The notes below the pieces were generated by a model that saw only the letters and a list, made by a program, of their open reading frames with translations, was not told where the DNA came from and did no database searches. Of a stretch of DNA of 64,000 nt, positions 43,301 through 56,656 are shown piece by piece. Numbering within the stretch: the stretch's first letter is position 1; each line of letters begins with the position of its first letter. The position numbers and the translations under genes were made by a program. Location: assembly GCA_022376465.1 (NCBI GenBank), contig JACDTU010000010.1, positions 930,001-994,000 on the forward strand. The letters run 5' to 3'. Source of the stretch: Cubamyces lactineus. Lineage: Eukaryota > Basidiomycota > Agaricomycetes > Polyporales > Polyporaceae.

Positions 43301-46300
43301 TCCGATTTGTGGCAGCAGATGCCGTAATGTTCCGCCCCGTCTCTCCCGCCCTCCGCCGCTCCTTTATGTGCACGACGAGCCCATCAAGGTAGCTATAATC
43401 GCGAGTAGTGCCGCTGAACGACCGCTTTTCCTCTCACGATGCTAGACTACCACAATTTACAAAATTAACCAGACGTGAGTATATACACATACACTGGAAA
43501 CATTGGACGTACAAGCTAGCTCACCAAAATGTGAATTCCACAGTCGTACCTCAGAGTTTCCATAGCCGCTTTGAATAACCTGCCAAGAAGTCCCGGCTAT
43601 CGACAACTTTCCGCCGACTTGGCGGCAACTCCACTCTCATTGGGAAACAACAGCCTAGGCGGGGCGCGTCTTGGTGGTTCTGACCCCAAAATCAGGTGGC
43701 GGAGGAATACCGTCCGCGTTCTCCCCACAGACAAGTTCCGGGGCCAGGCTAGTGTTGCGGTATCCGCGGCCAACGCACGAGCCCTCCCTTATTCACGCAT
43801 GTGCTGGTGAATCGACACCCTTCAACGTCAGTGCGCACAAGGCCTAGGGTCCGTTCACGTACGGATTACACGGGTCGTGCTTAATCTGTGGGTCCAAGGT
43901 TATGTTGATGTGAACGTCCGGTCTCGCCGGCAGTTTCTACTGACTTTCGGGACTATTGGGCTGACCAGTCCTCCATCGTAGACTGTTCTTCTTTAGAACG
44001 CAGATATCAGCGCATGCCGTTGCTTCGTGTACGTGAACCCCTCCTTTAGCTCGTCTAGAAGGGCATGTGCAGTCTGCAGGACAAGCATCGTAGGCGTAGG
44101 GCGCGTATCAGCCGGTCTCTATCACTACGATAGCGGATTTCCCGCCGGCAGCTATGCCGCCGCGCACGATGCTTCTGGACCGGGCAGCCCGGGAGAAGAC
44201 AGCCCATCGCGCACCATGTTGCGCCCACGGGGTCCTCTGAGGTGCATTTTTTCGCGTTTCGCTCTCCTTTTGTCAATTTGAACATTCCTAGATTGCGCAG
44301 GACGATCGAGGATGTGTGCAGCGGCATGGTAAGCGGCCAGTCCCCCTCTCGTCGCGGCCAATCTCTCCCAGGCGTGCGCTTCTGTGGGTGCGAGCAGACG
44401 TTCGACGATGCGCCCGTGGTCCGCGCCCTGAGCCCCATGGCGAGCATCCGCGCGTCACCCGGTTGGTGAGGTTGTCCATGTAGAGACTCGCGGCTCACGG
44501 CTAGAGCGGTCCTTGATCCTGGTCGGTGAGCATCGGAAGCCACCTCGAATTAGAGGCGAATCAGCGCTCCTCCTGTACGGCCTAGCTTCCTACTAGTCGC
44601 CGTTGTATGCGGCAGCCTGGGGCAGCGGCTGAGAAACCGGCGTTGTTCACCCCGGAGGATCTGTATACAACGCTGCGCAGATGAGCCTTCCACATTCAAC
44701 ACACTACGCGATCGACCGTGCTCTTCAGGCAATCATGCTCCTACCTTTTGCGAGGCGAAACGGCCGTACTTCTCAGATGAAGTGACTGACGACATACACG
44801 TATGAACGTCAACAACTCATTGGCCCGTTGTGACGCCGCGGGATTGATCGACTGATGGCAGCAAGCGCCGCGGGATATTTCCTGACACTCGGAGCGCACC
44901 GATTTCATTTCTTGCGTTCCGGAAAGCGTATTCTGATCCGTTCATACTAGGATAGGAAGGCAAGTTCATTTATCCGACTTGGCACACGGCAAGGCGAGCA
45001 TAATTTACTACGAAACACCTCTTTGGCTATAGGGTGGCGCACACAGTAATGGCGAGTGTCAAGTTCACAGTCCCTGAGTCTCGTGCTATCACACACAGTC
45101 TGCAGCGAAGCACTATAATCCAACCCATCGTCGACAAGCCCCACAAACTCTCCTGGTAAGCATTCCCGTTACTTGATTGAACTCTAGATGCACTGCCGGG
45201 AATTCTCAGAATGAAGACACGATGCGAGCAGCTTTCGCAGCAATACGATCATTACGGCCAGTGTATTCCACTCGCTGTTCCTCGTTGCCTCATGCCGCCT
45301 TCATCTCTAGACATGTGTCGCAGCGAATTGCGTCCTCGGCCTTCTTCAACCTCCCCGTCGCCTCGAATTCCTGAAGCACTCTAGTCTGGTGGCCAACCGA
45401 TGAAGGGACTGGGCAGCATAGCGGCCTTCGTTCTAGCCGAGGTGGACGATGGGCCCTCGGCACCCGAAGGGGCACCGCGATTCCTCCACATCCAGCCACG
45501 ACGCCCTTCCACGTTGCTCTCACGCGCCGTGCTCGTAACTCTGTTGTCGCCGATTGAGGCAGTCTGACTGCTCTTGTCACGTCCCGGCCGTGCGAGAAAT
45601 CAGCGCCGCAGACCGCCGACAGAGGCTCATGCTACCTCCACACTGGCAAGTGATCTCGGCTGCGTGCAGCATGACGTGTCGCTGCCCCTTCTCCCAATGG
45701 GTCCCTCTCGAGCGCACTAACCGTCAACCAATCGACGGCGGGCGGACACAAGTCGCATCCAGAGCGAGCTTCAAGCGCTCGTTCCAGGCTCTTGGACCAT
45801 GCCGTACACGGCCATCCTTCTCTGAGAACCAGAGGGCCCGTCGCAAAGGCTGGGAATACGCACCCGTTTTCGCCTGCAGTCCTTGTAAATCGAGGCATCG
45901 ACTGCCATCGTGCTCAGGCGCCTGATCAGGTCAAATTCACCTTCATGGGCATGCGTCGCTGCTTCCGGCGCTCGCCCGGTGCAGAGGCCCCTGGGTGATG
46001 GGCCTCTCTTCTCCCGCTGTCATCCCGCGCTATGGAATATCTCGCGAACGAGGTTGCGGGCATATGCTAGGGTCGCTGATGCAGTCGCCACAACAGGTAC
46101 GACGACGCCTGCGCTGATGGGACAGGACACTCGATTAAGCTTCTGACGTAGCCCCAGCCGGATGGGGCATCAGGCAACCGGCACGTCTGCTAGTTCTCTG
46201 CAGAGAGGGCACCATGTGGATTACGGTTCGTACGTACAGCACTCACGCCGCAGCCCAGCCCAATCTCCGGAGGCTCGAGGTGGGGCATACTAGAACGCGT

Positions 46301-47444
46301 TCGCGCGGTGGACCCTACGCGCGCTTTGGCCAATGGCATGGACGCAGCAGGTCCCAGGCTCCAGCAGCAGCAGCAGCACTGGGCACGACGCACCGAGTGT
46401 CCTTCTATTCAGTGATGGGAAGCCGTCCTGGCGCCGGCTCTTGGCAGCTGCCTTCATTCCTTCTCATGGGTGCCTTCCGCGTGGGGGAGTTCGTCTTGAC
46501 GCTATCTCGGGTCCATCGACCGTGCTGAGAGCGAGCGGGCTCGTGAGCAGCGCATTCCTTTCCTTCCGACCCTGGCGCCCATCCTCTGTCGTTCTCACCG
46601 ATCGACCCCAGCGCGGCGGCCTTGTCGCCCTCGCAGCCGTGCCCTGCACCAACAGCAACGCGTACGCAGATGCAACGCGCCGCACGGGCCCACGCTGAAG
46701 CCTCGGGCCTCTCGCCGGCTGTGTCGTGCAGCGGTTCGTGTGCACCTTCTTAGCGTTGGGTATGCCGCATTTGTGCAGGAGCTGGCCAGCGGCGGGGTCG
46801 TCTGCAGCTTGACGCGGTGCTGTATCAGGTTCTTGACCGCGGATTACGTCCACCTGGATATCCTTGCAGGGGCGAGGTCGGAAGGCGTGGGGAGATTGAC
46901 AGTGTCTTCGCGAGCTTCCGCGTCGCCATCGGCGTCAAGCAGGCCCGAGCTTTGTGTGCAGAGAAAGAGGACTGCCCGCTGTGGCCATGGCTTGAGCGAG
47001 AGAAGGGTGTCGCTTAGAGCTAAAATTACCTACCGAGCCATCCGCCCCTCATGTTTTCACAGGCCAGCCCCGCAAGGATCGCTTCTCGCCTCCCCCTCGG
47101 CGCGGGTCATAGCTCTAAGGGCTGAGGATCGCGCCCGACGGAGGCGCCTGCGGCTGTGGACACCGCGTATGGAAGGGATGAGAGAGCTGTATTATTCGTA
47201 TGTCGTACGCGGTAATGATGTACATTCTCCAAGTCCATGAGTAATGTGTCGTTATCGTCGGATGCTGTACGGCGACCCGTCGCACATCCGACGTCCAAGC
47301 CCAAGCCGAAAGCAGACGGAACCAATACAAGGAGCACTGCATGAGATACAATACAGATAGCGAGCGCGAGCGCGAGCGAGCGAGAACAAGGGCAGATACT
47401 AGATAGCAAAAAGTCCGCGACATGGAGGCCAACGTGCGTGCGTG
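40328..47444. other. 7.1 kb gene-poor tract downstream of the WOPR gene
   Basis: It lies between the guanylyltransferase start and the WOPR stop, both on the minus strand. Only the first few hundred bases are needed as promoter. Short coding-like scraps occur at 40760-41104 and 41960-42075 (minus) and a 48-codon ORF at 43181-43327 (plus). A (GCGAGC)n-like run lies at 47359-47384. No transposase, reverse transcriptase, terminal repeat or known domain recognised. Confidence 0.45.
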
Positions 47445-48461
47445 TCAGACGAGCGCCATGCTGTACTGGAACTGACGGAGCGCTTCATCGTCGACAGGAT
47501 CTCGGGCCCGTGGGGAAATGTTTTGCAGATATTCCAGAGGTGCGAGGCGGCGGTCGGAGACAATACGGCCAGGCGGGAGCGGCGCGGCAGGAGGAACTGG
47601 CGGGGTGGGTGGAAGGGAGATGGGTGGTGGCGAGGGGTAATGCCTGTCGCTCCCGACGCTCGAGCTTGGGCTTGAGCTGGACGACAATGTCGGGGATGAG
47701 TCTGTTCCGGAATCCCTGGGCGCCTGCGGAATCATGAAGTTCTCCGCTAGGCCGCTCTGGCGCATGCCCCGCCGGTTGCCATTATTGCGCGCGCAGACAT
47801 ATCTATTTGGTGGGACCTTGACCATCTTGAAGACGGGCAGATCGTCCACAGTCGCGAGCGACTCCAGCGACTCCTGCGTGTAGTATGCGTCTGCGCAGTG
47901 CGTTTGATGAGCGGCAAGTCGTTCCGAGGAAGGTATGTCACTCACTGAGATGCCACTTCTTTGAGTTCTTTGGGTAATCGACGTAAACCGAATACGTCTG
48001 CTTGATGAACTGGGGGGCGCTAGAGGGACGATCGTATGAGGTTTGAAGGAGGAATGGCAGTGGCGCAAATGCTTACTTCCTGACGTTCTTCCTGTGAAGA
48101 ATGGAAGTACGCGCTGGGCTGTCCTTCTCATAATAGATCAAGAAGTTCTAACACCACGATGTCAGGCTTGGGAGCATGAGCACGATAGACGCGCGGAAAT
48201 ACTCACATCCCGAGCGCGAGACGGGCCCCAGCTGCGCCCCTCGGTGAACCGTTGAATCTCTTGACCAGTAGCTTCGAGGGGATTGGAGCTTCGCTCTTCC
48301 CATACGTAGATGCACCCGGGGGCGAGCGCGAGGCGGTCTTCATCAGCGAGACGGTGCATGACCATGGGTAGGAGGCCGGTAGCGACGGCATGGAGGATGA
48401 GTTCTGCGTCGCGGACATTGCGGACGCGCATGCCGGTGCAGGTGGGGGTTTGCCTGGGCAT
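47445..48461 (-). CDS. WOPR-domain transcription regulator (Gti1/Pac2 family)
   Basis: Exons 48461-48207, 48147-48077, 48019-47946 and 47890-47445 give 281 residues. The bipartite WOPR domain fills about 8-165. The first half runs from TGMRVRNVRDAELILHAVAT to the signature IQRFTEGRSWGPSRARDNFL; the second runs through IYYEKDSPARTSIL, APQFIKQTYSVYVDYPKNSK, KWHLNAYYTQESLESLATVD and PVFKMVKVPPNRYVCAR. The tail is Ser/Pro-rich. WOPR proteins are fungal-specific DNA-binding switches for morphology, mating or virulence (Wor1, Ryp1, Pac2, Ros1). This one is short, closest in size to Gti1/Pac2 forms. A TATA box lies 74 bases before the ATG, implying a very short leader. It is flanked by the two largest gene-poor tracts of the window. 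Confidence 0.92.
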
Positions 48462-51400
48462 GACGAGGGAGAGGGAGGGGATGCGGAACAGTGGTGGCGA
48501 GGGGATGATGAGCAGGAGAGTCGCCCGAGGAGGGTATTTATGAGGATCGCTGTAGTGGGATAAGCGCAGGCATCGGCAGGAAGATTCTCTCTTCAGTGCA
48601 AGTACAAGCGCTGCAGAGATAAAGTTGAAGAAGCAGGGTGCTAGCGAGAGGAGGGGATACTCCGGAAACGTCAGACGGAAAACTCTGCGCGAACGGGCTG
48701 GTCTGCCAGGTCCGGAAAGAGAGATCAGGGTGCGGATTGCGGTTAGTCTGCAGCCAGTACCGCTGCACCTGGACGATGGCCCGTTATGCACCTCAATGCT
48801 TGTTGTAATTCCATCATCTCGAACCCAATCTCACCTTCATCGGGTTAAGTGGACCTGCGCCGTGAGAACATCATCTTTCATGGGGAGATAGCGCGGTCGA
48901 CATATCGGGGTCAGGAGGCATAAAATCCTACATGCTGGTCTGCGCCGGAAACGCCGTCGCTGCAGTCTGCCGTTCGACCTGCAGCCCGACTTGGACTTGG
49001 CGTCGTCCGTCCACTCAAACCGACCGCCTCGTGCCGCCCTCAGGCTCAAGTTCATCCATGCTGTGCCACGCGCACGCTCGTACCGGCCTCCCAGCGCCTT
49101 GGCCCGTTTCTCCCGGCGCGCCCTGGACCTCTTCTATGCCGGCGATACGACCGCCTGAGCATCGGTGAGAACCGGCGTACCCGTCAAGGCATGGTGCTGC
49201 CCAAGGTGCGCTATTCCATACGTACGAGAACGAGACCGGGTCGCCTGTGGAGCAAGCTCATGATGGGAGAGCAGAGCCTATCTGAGAGCGGCCGGCGTTT
49301 AATCCACGTACGTGCTTACTTCTCATTGGCGCCCGTGCTTGGCGCGCGCACCCACGTGCTCGCGTGGCCCACCGCCGCGCCGCGGGATTCGTTCATTTAC
49401 GATCAATAATATCCAACTCGGTCACAGCTTCGCCCCTCCCAGCCAGTTCGCGTTCCCTGTGCTGCCATCCGCGCTCTCTTACGTCTACCTTACCTCTCCA
49501 TCTCGTCCCCGTTGCTGCATAGGCCTCCAGCCGGGTCGGTCGTACGTGCCACGCCTGCTCCGTCCTCGACGGGCACTACTATCATTATTTTCTGTGCGTT
49601 TGGCGGATAAACCCCGGACGGATGCATCGTCACCGTCCACAGCCGTCCGGGACGCGTCAGGTTAGAACGAGATTAATGCCAAACTATCATCTGCAACAGT
49701 GCACGGACAAAGATAAATTCCCGCGAAGCTCATAGATCAGCCATCTTCACTGGTGAGGCTGCTGCGCGCGCTCCTCGAGAATCGCACTCATATATCCTTT
49801 CGTGGTCCAGCGGTCTCCTGGCCCTCATTCACCTGTGACAGATGCCAATTCAAACTCGTCGACCGGCCCCGTCCCTACCGTCTGCAACTCCACATGCGTC
49901 GTGCGAGTGATGCTCTGCGCTAATGTTCGATTGCCGCCTGCGTCCACGAACGGCCGCGCTCGGCGCTGCATGAAGCCTGCTAGTGCCTTCGGAGGGAATA
50001 CGGCCACACCGGGGGCGCTCTCAGCTCGAGGGCGCTTTCCCACCAGACCAGTATTTCATCGCAGAAAACACGGGACCCTGTACTTCCCGGGGCCTGTGAG
50101 GTGAGCACCTTGAGAAACCGCTGCGTCGATCTGTCCGTGCTTCTCTTTGCATCTGAGAATTGCATATTCCTGTAGCGCATCCGAGCCTTTTGTTGCCGGG
50201 TGGTCAGACCTTCCAGACTCGACCGTTCCAACGCTCGGTGCCCCTATCTGCACGGGCAGCCCATCTTCTGGAACGAGAAGCACAAATAGGGCGGTCGGTA
50301 GGATGGGATCGCACATTGACACGCCGTCTATCGCACATATGTCATTGGCGCGCTGCTCTTTGTATCCGTCAAACGGTACGCTGACGTGCTGTCCGTGTGA
50401 TGCCAACCGCTGTAAACGCGAATGATATCACTCCTTTCATCTTAGACTCAACCTTGATTTCGCCTGTGCATATGCCGCCGGGCTTCATTTTTTGCAGTCC
50501 TCGTGGCCCACGCCCCGTCTGGGCGCGGTGCGGGAGGGTTTCGACACAAGTGATCAATTGTGCCCGGATGCGTGAGTGTCAGACCATCTGGCTCAGCGTG
50601 ATCCACATCTGACGCTCGCCCCGGCTGTCTAGCACGCTCTGCCTGTGACGGGCATGCTGGCAGCTGATTTGGCTCTCTCCTTCCCAAATCAACTGATTGG
50701 CCTCGCAGGCGCGGAATGCCTAAACTCACCAGGAGAACGGGCACGTCTGAATAGGCCTGCCCGCGTTCCAGGGATCGCGTGGGTCGCCGCCCGGACCATT
50801 GCGCCGACGTCCGTGCATATGATCCAGGCAGAGAACCTCACGCTTTTGGTACGTGCTGGGCCCCGCCGGAGCTGTAGTTTCCGGCAGGTTGGCCGGCGAA
50901 GCGTGGCCGTTCTGGCGGGAGGGCCGTGTACTCGACGCCGGAGCGGCGACGATAAGGTGCGAGAGAAGGACGTCGGCCTGCCAACGTGTCTACCGAGCGC
51001 TGGAGCCCGGGGTGGTGTTGAGCAGAGATTATTATCACGCTGGCCGCGGCCTGTGCACAGTAGGACGAGTGCGGCCGGTGACCCTGGCTGGGCTCAACTA
51101 CGCAGGTGTTCCCGCCCATGACCTTGTTCTGGAGGGTCCGCATCCGATCAGGTACCGAAGCGCTCTCTGCTCCTTAGTACGTCTCGATATGGACATTAGG
51201 TTCTCTCGGCCTGTCCTTCCAAGCAAGCGGCGAGAGGGAGCGATCGGCCGCTGGACACCTATCGCGTCCATCTGAGTTCAGCCGAATGCCAGTAGGGCCG
51301 TGGTGGACAGCGACGCGAGGCGTGGGTGCGACTCTATGTTCTCAACACGCCGATTTCTCAAGCTGACGTATTCGTTTTATATTGGCTCTAGGAATTAGGG

Positions 51401-54400
51401 CCCTGAAGACCGTATGTGGTTATCCCGACCCTGGCGCTACACGCCCTCATTCAACTGCACGCATGCCGAGACGGATACGCGGAAAGCTCGTGGGTCGTGC
51501 GCACCCCCGATCGCACAGCGCAGTGCCTAGCTACTTCTCTCGCTGTGGAATCGGTATTCCTGCTCCTGTGGAGTCGTCTCCACCCGCGGGCGCTCTGCCA
51601 GTACGCACCCTCGTCCGCAAAAGAGAACGCTTCCCAAAACGGTGGAAAATGGTAGCCAAAGATGACTATATCCAGGCGGATGAAACGCGTCAGCCGAGCG
51701 TGCGTGAAGGGCTTCCGAATACCGGGGGTGAAGGTCAGATTTACGTGCACACCCGCGCCATGCTCACGAATTATACTTCTCCACCCCAGATCTCTGCCCG
51801 TCCTCTATTAGCAGCTGCCGCACTCTTGAGCCAACCTTCGGGACAAGGGCTTCGTTCGCTCTGTCTTCCCGTAGCTCGCGACGCAGATGCGCCCCCGAAT
51901 GAAGCGAAGCGAGGCGGCCGTTACTGGCTAAAGTGCCTCCCCTTGAGGCAACAAAGTTCTGTTCAAAATCGACTGCACCGGGCCTCTATCCCTTGTGACA
52001 CGCTCGTGTCGTGCGTTCCATAGGTCGAGTAGCCGACTACAACCCTCATGTGCCCTGGACCCTTGCACGCACGCCGCATTTCCGTCCCAGCGAAGGTTTA
52101 CCGGTGCGTTTCGGTCCATCTCGAACGACTGTGTTCCCCCGACTGACCGCTATTGGTCGGAAGTTCCGCCGCTTGCTCGCATTCCTCGCGCGCAGCCTTG
52201 TCCTAGCAAGAACGTGCCTCGTCTGCGTGTCTCGTACCGTTGGAGTCGGGTATGCAACTCGCCCGCTTCAGAGTCAGGGTCGGCGGCACTGCTCATGTTC
52301 CTGCGCAGGTGGAGATACACATTCAGTTGCGTAGGATTCTGCGTTCCTGTTATCCCGACGTATACGCTTGCTCACTGATCGAGCCAGGGTCGGAGGGTGC
52401 GGCACCAGTGCGGGCTCTCGTCCTCGGCAATCTTTGTGGACTTCTACTGGGAATCGTTCTCATCTGATTGTCAAGGGGAAGGCTCGACTGGGCATGGCAT
52501 TTGTGACAAGGGATGCTCAGGCCAATATAATGAATCGGAACAATATGGGACCACGGACAAACGCTGGCTCGCTCCACACCCACCGCACGTCGCCCCTCGA
52601 GGAGCGTGCGGCCGCGCGCCACAGGTCGGGTTCGTGTTAAACATACGTCTAACGTTTCAGGCGAGGCACTCTCGTCCGGGCCCTGCAGCTAACCAAAACG
52701 GTCGAGACGCTTCCCCCTGCAGCGTTGATAAACGCGACGACGGCTTCGAGAACATTGGAAGCTGGAAGCTGATGCAGGTGAGCGAGCCTTCTCTCACCCG
52801 CTGCGCGCCGGGCTGCCGGCCGCATCCCGCATTCGGGCACGTTTGCGCCCAGCACGCCACACTAGTACTGACCTCCCCCACCCACAGGCGTCCTGCCGCC
52901 CATAAACACGCGTGACGAGGTGATCAGCTTCGGGAGGGTGCATTAACCTTCAGGGTGCCTCCTGTATATGAAGCATTCCAGCACCACGGTCCCATTGGCA
53001 CCTACTCTATTTGTCCCGACTCTCCCGAGTGGACAGCTCAGCCATGGCTCGTCCTCTATGCTTTGGGCTGGGCGGGCTTCGCAATCCAGTCGCTTGCCTC
53101 GCCTGCTTATCGGTCCTCACGCTGACCCCGATAGGTCAACGAGGCTATTTTGAGCGGCATGGGCGCCGTCCGTCCGTCAGCTGCAGGGCAGCATTACCCA
53201 GCTTGTACGTCTGCGCCCGCCTGCGGATGCATGAACGCTGTTCAAGTTTGGTCGAGCTCATTCATTCGTACCTTCGCAGTCTCCGATTAGCTTCCGACCG
53301 CTTCTAGCCCACTGATATACTTCGATTTGACTAGACAGCCCAGGTACGTCGGCAGCAGTGAGCCAACCTTGGGCCGACGGGCGTCCTCCATGTCATCGTG
53401 TGGTCGGCGGTGGGTGGCGGAGGAGAATGTGGGCGACGCCAGCCTTGTCGTCGACCCGGCCGCATTTGGCAAGAGACGGCCCACCGTGCTGGGAATTGGC
53501 ACACTGCCTGGGGCATAGAGTACGTCTGTGCCTCCATCCGTCGAATCGCATCGTGCCTGTGCGATCTGCTGACCATGTCTTCCATGGCCTTGTCAAGCAG
53601 TGCGAATGACAATCAGGATCGGGCCTTGGCTGCGCTGTTCACGCAAGCTAGGTTCCGGTTCCCATCATCGCGCCCCTCGCGCCCTCTGCGTCAGTTCAGC
53701 GTCATACCGAATAGGACCCTTCCCACTCGCAAGATGTGAAATGTATCCGAGCCCGGGCAGGATCATGATGCCCATGTTCCGCCATTCAGCCGTCCCAATC
53801 TTGCGGCAGGCGACCCGGCCTCGACCCACGCCAGCCGTGCATCCTTCTCTCGAGCTAAATGGTTGCACCCCTGGCCGGCTCACCATTGGACAGCTCGACA
53901 GACATGGTTTAGGTGCAGCTGACTCGGCCACGCAGGGTACGAGCGTCTGAAGACGAGCCAGAACTTACACGTCGCGCCGAAGACAGTGCCGGTGGTAAGC
54001 TTGCACGTCTTCTGGACGCGAGATCTAGAAGAGGACCAGCCAGAGACGTTCTGTTCTCTCCCTGTGGCTGCTTCTGATCATGCCATCCACACACTGGGAG
54101 CGTGCCCTCTTCCGACGCACGCTCATCTTATGCTCTTTCAGCGAAGGTGACCTCGCTAGCCGTACCAATCGCATCGCGAACCGCTGGCGATGCAGCCGGG
54201 TGTCGTCCAGCCCTTCTTGCAAGAGGTGCGGTCTAGGCCTCGTAGCACCGGCGGTCGTTGATCGCACTCGCATAGCTGTTTGTCTGGACCGTGCAATCCA
54301 ATGCATGTCATTTATCTCTCAGCTGGTGTCAGACGGTGCCAGGGACTGGGGTCCTATCGCACGACATGCTTCTAGTGGGAGTCGACATGACGGTTCAATA

Positions 54401-54569
54401 TCGTGTGGTTGGGCCTCGGGCACAGTACCGTGCTCTCCGTGAGCACCGGTCATATCGCTGCGGCGGCTCACAGGCGGTGATGACACAGAGACATCCAGCT
54501 ACAATTTCCGTTAGGTCGTGCTACACATGCGTTTTCATGCTTTGAGGGTATGTGCGAGGTATGCGTGAA
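48462..54569. promoter_or_regulatory. 6.1 kb gene-poor tract upstream of the WOPR gene
   Basis: It lies between the WOPR start and the GLTP stop (both minus), so all of it could act as WOPR upstream region. There is a TATA-like ATAAAA on the plus strand at 48921, which might drive a divergent transcript. Short overlapping frames occur on both strands, none with a recognised domain. No repeat family or mobile element seen. Confidence 0.4.
48535..48541 (-). promoter_or_regulatory. TATA box of the WOPR gene
   Basis: ATAAATA on the minus strand, 74 bases upstream of the start codon, followed by a C/T-rich leader. Confidence 0.6.
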
Positions 54570-55407
54570 TCAGAAACCCTTGTTATGTCCGCCCTTCTCG
54601 TAGAAGTCCTCCAGGCGCTTGACGATGTTGTCGAGCGCCGTGAGCCACCTGTTGAGCTCCTCGTTGAGCTTGTCGGCAGGGACGGACGGGCCGCCAGCGG
54701 GGTCAGACGCGAGCTTCGTGTAAAAGTCGGCGCGGTACGGGCACGCCTTCATCGCGACCTGCGACGGGTACCCCCAACCCCGGTCAGTCACATGCGGTGC
54801 GGGCAAGCAGGATGGGGGACTGACAGAGAAGATGCCTTTGACGACGAAGTTGTGGAACTTCTTGAGCGTCGCCTCGTACGATTTGCTGAACGCGGCGGAA
54901 AGTTCCTCGGTGGGGTTCGCCTGCGCGGCCTGGAGGGCCTTACAGGTAAAGGAGAGACCACGGAGGAGCCACATGAGGCCCTCCGTCGCCGTGCGCTTCT
55001 TCTCTCCCTTCTCGTTCACGACCAGGAGCTCAAGCGTGGAGGATTGCTCGGGAGCAGCGTCGTAGCGAGCACGGACTTTCTATAGTGCAGAGTTCAGGAC
55101 GATCGTGCGAAAGCAGGCGGGATCAGTACTCACAGCAATGTTCCCTTTCAAGTCATTCTGGACAGGAGTGAACGCGGCAGAGCCCAGGAGATCTTGCACA
55201 CTCTCAGTCTCTTCTGCATCGCCACTCGTCTATCGTCGCACTCACCAAACAAGCCCACAACGCCCTGCGCGGCTTCAAGGAAAGCAAGAGTGTCGACGCC
55301 AGCGTCGGTGATCGGAACGTCCGCAAAGGACTACTTGATCTCAGCATCTGGGGCCTGCAGAGCGGTCGTTTCTCGCTCACCTTGACAGTCTCGAGGTAGG
55401 GTGCCAT
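54570..55407 (-). CDS. Glycolipid transfer protein (GLTP fold)
   Basis: Exons 55407-55381, 55330-55246, 55192-55134, 55079-54825 and 54758-54570 give 204 residues, close to the 209 of human GLTP. The headgroup-recognition residues are in place: Asp51, Asn55 and Lys58 in NDLKGNIAKVRARY (D48, N52, K55 in human), Trp94 in MWLLRGL (W96), and His133 in KKFHNFVVKGIFS (H140). The segment VAMKACPYRADFYTKL is also conserved. GLTP moves glycosphingolipids between the cytosolic faces of membranes; in fungi glucosylceramide is the likely ligand. The second-exon acceptor at 55331 was chosen because the alternatives put a stop in frame and this one gives VKSFADVPI as in the family. It shares a 291-base divergent promoter with the sulfoxide reductase gene. 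Confidence 0.94.
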
Positions 55408-55698
55408 AGGTGAAGATAGATGGAGGTTAGAAACAAGAGTGAGTGCGCTGGCAAGAGGCTGTATGCTCGACAGACGAGAGATCGCGTAGGCGATACTGGC
55501 CACTACCAGGCACCCAGCGTCCGGTGATGGGTGCTCTATCTTATCTTATCACATTTCTACAGATCCGCCTCGTTTGCTTACCTTTGCGTGCTCGGAAATT
55601 CGATCCGCCCAAACTTGTGTACGATGGCCCCTCCCACCCATCCCGCGATCTCTCAAGCCATCGCAGCTCTTTCTCGACCCTGACGGAGAGAACATAAC
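55408..55698. promoter_or_regulatory. Short divergent promoter of GLTP and fRMsr genes
   Basis: 291 bases between two outward-facing start codons. It contains a doubled CTTATC run at 55541-55551. No clear TATA box. Confidence 0.55.
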
Positions 55699-56460
55699 AT
55701 GCCGCACGCAGACTCAGCGACGATCCCCGCCGGGATCGACAAGGCCGCGTTCTGGGCGCACGTCCACGAACAGCTCAGCCACCTCCTGGACGGGCAACGG
55801 AATTGGGTGTGTTTGGACTTGTGTATCGTCGTTGCGCTCCCGACGGGCAGTTGCTGAACCCTACCGCGCCGGTACACAGGTGACGAACCTCGCGAACGCG
55901 TCCTCGCTTGTATTCAATGCCCTCCAGGCCTTCCCCCCGTTCGGGACCGGCGAGCGCATGGTCAACTGGTGTGGTGCGTCGGCTTTCCCTTCCGTTCGCT
56001 GTCATGGACCACATGCGCCGAGATCGCGCTGCTGATCATATTTACGGCGACCTCAGGCTTCTACCTGAACTCGGACCTCTTTCCCGCGCCGAAGCTCACA
56101 GCTGCAAAGGAGATTACGGACGACCAGCCCGCTAGACTGCTCCTCGGGCCTTTTTGCGGGAAGCCCGCCTGCCAGCTAATCCACGTCTCCCCAGGGCGGG
56201 CGAGGGGCGTGTGCGCCGATGCGTACTGCCAGAAGAAGACGGTGCTCGTCCAGGACGTCGACGCTTATCCCGGACACATCGCCTGCGATGGGGAAACGAA
56301 GAGCGAGGTTGTCTGCCCGCTTTTGCTCACGGTGGATGGGGAGGAACGGGCTATCGGCGTTCTCGATCTCGACTGCCTCGCACTAGCGGGCTTCGACGAG
56401 CAGGACCAGGCCGGGCTGGAGAAGATTGCCAGGCTGGTCGTTGACGCCTGCGACTGGTAG
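55699..56460 (+). CDS. Free methionine-(R)-sulfoxide reductase (GAF domain)
   Basis: Exons 55699-55806, 55880-55973 and 56057-56460 give 201 residues. A single GAF domain carries the family core: LANASSLVFNAL, NWCGFYL, LGPFCGKPACQLI, GVCADAYCQKKTVLVQDV and PGHIACDGETKSEVVCPLL. The three redox cysteines expected for this family map to about Cys106, Cys120 and Cys144. Three extra cysteines (101, 125 and the one in VVCPLL) are unusual. The enzyme reduces free Met-R-sulfoxide in the cytosol with thioredoxin and protects against oxidative stress. The 36-residue first exon and the start at MPHADSATIPAG agree with family length. It is convergent with the CysRS gene, 196 bases apart. Confidence 0.94.
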
Positions 56461-56656
56461 GCCAAAATCGCCAGATGTAGTTTATCACAGATGGTCCCAG
56501 TGGGCGGTCACGCACGTCAATGCAGCATCATCGGACGCAGCTATATCAAGCGACGGACATGAAGCGATGTATATCGAGCGCATATCTACACACACATCTG
56601 GAGCAACCACAACACACGGATTGGACCATCTGCGGTAACACTGAGCCTCCAGCCCA

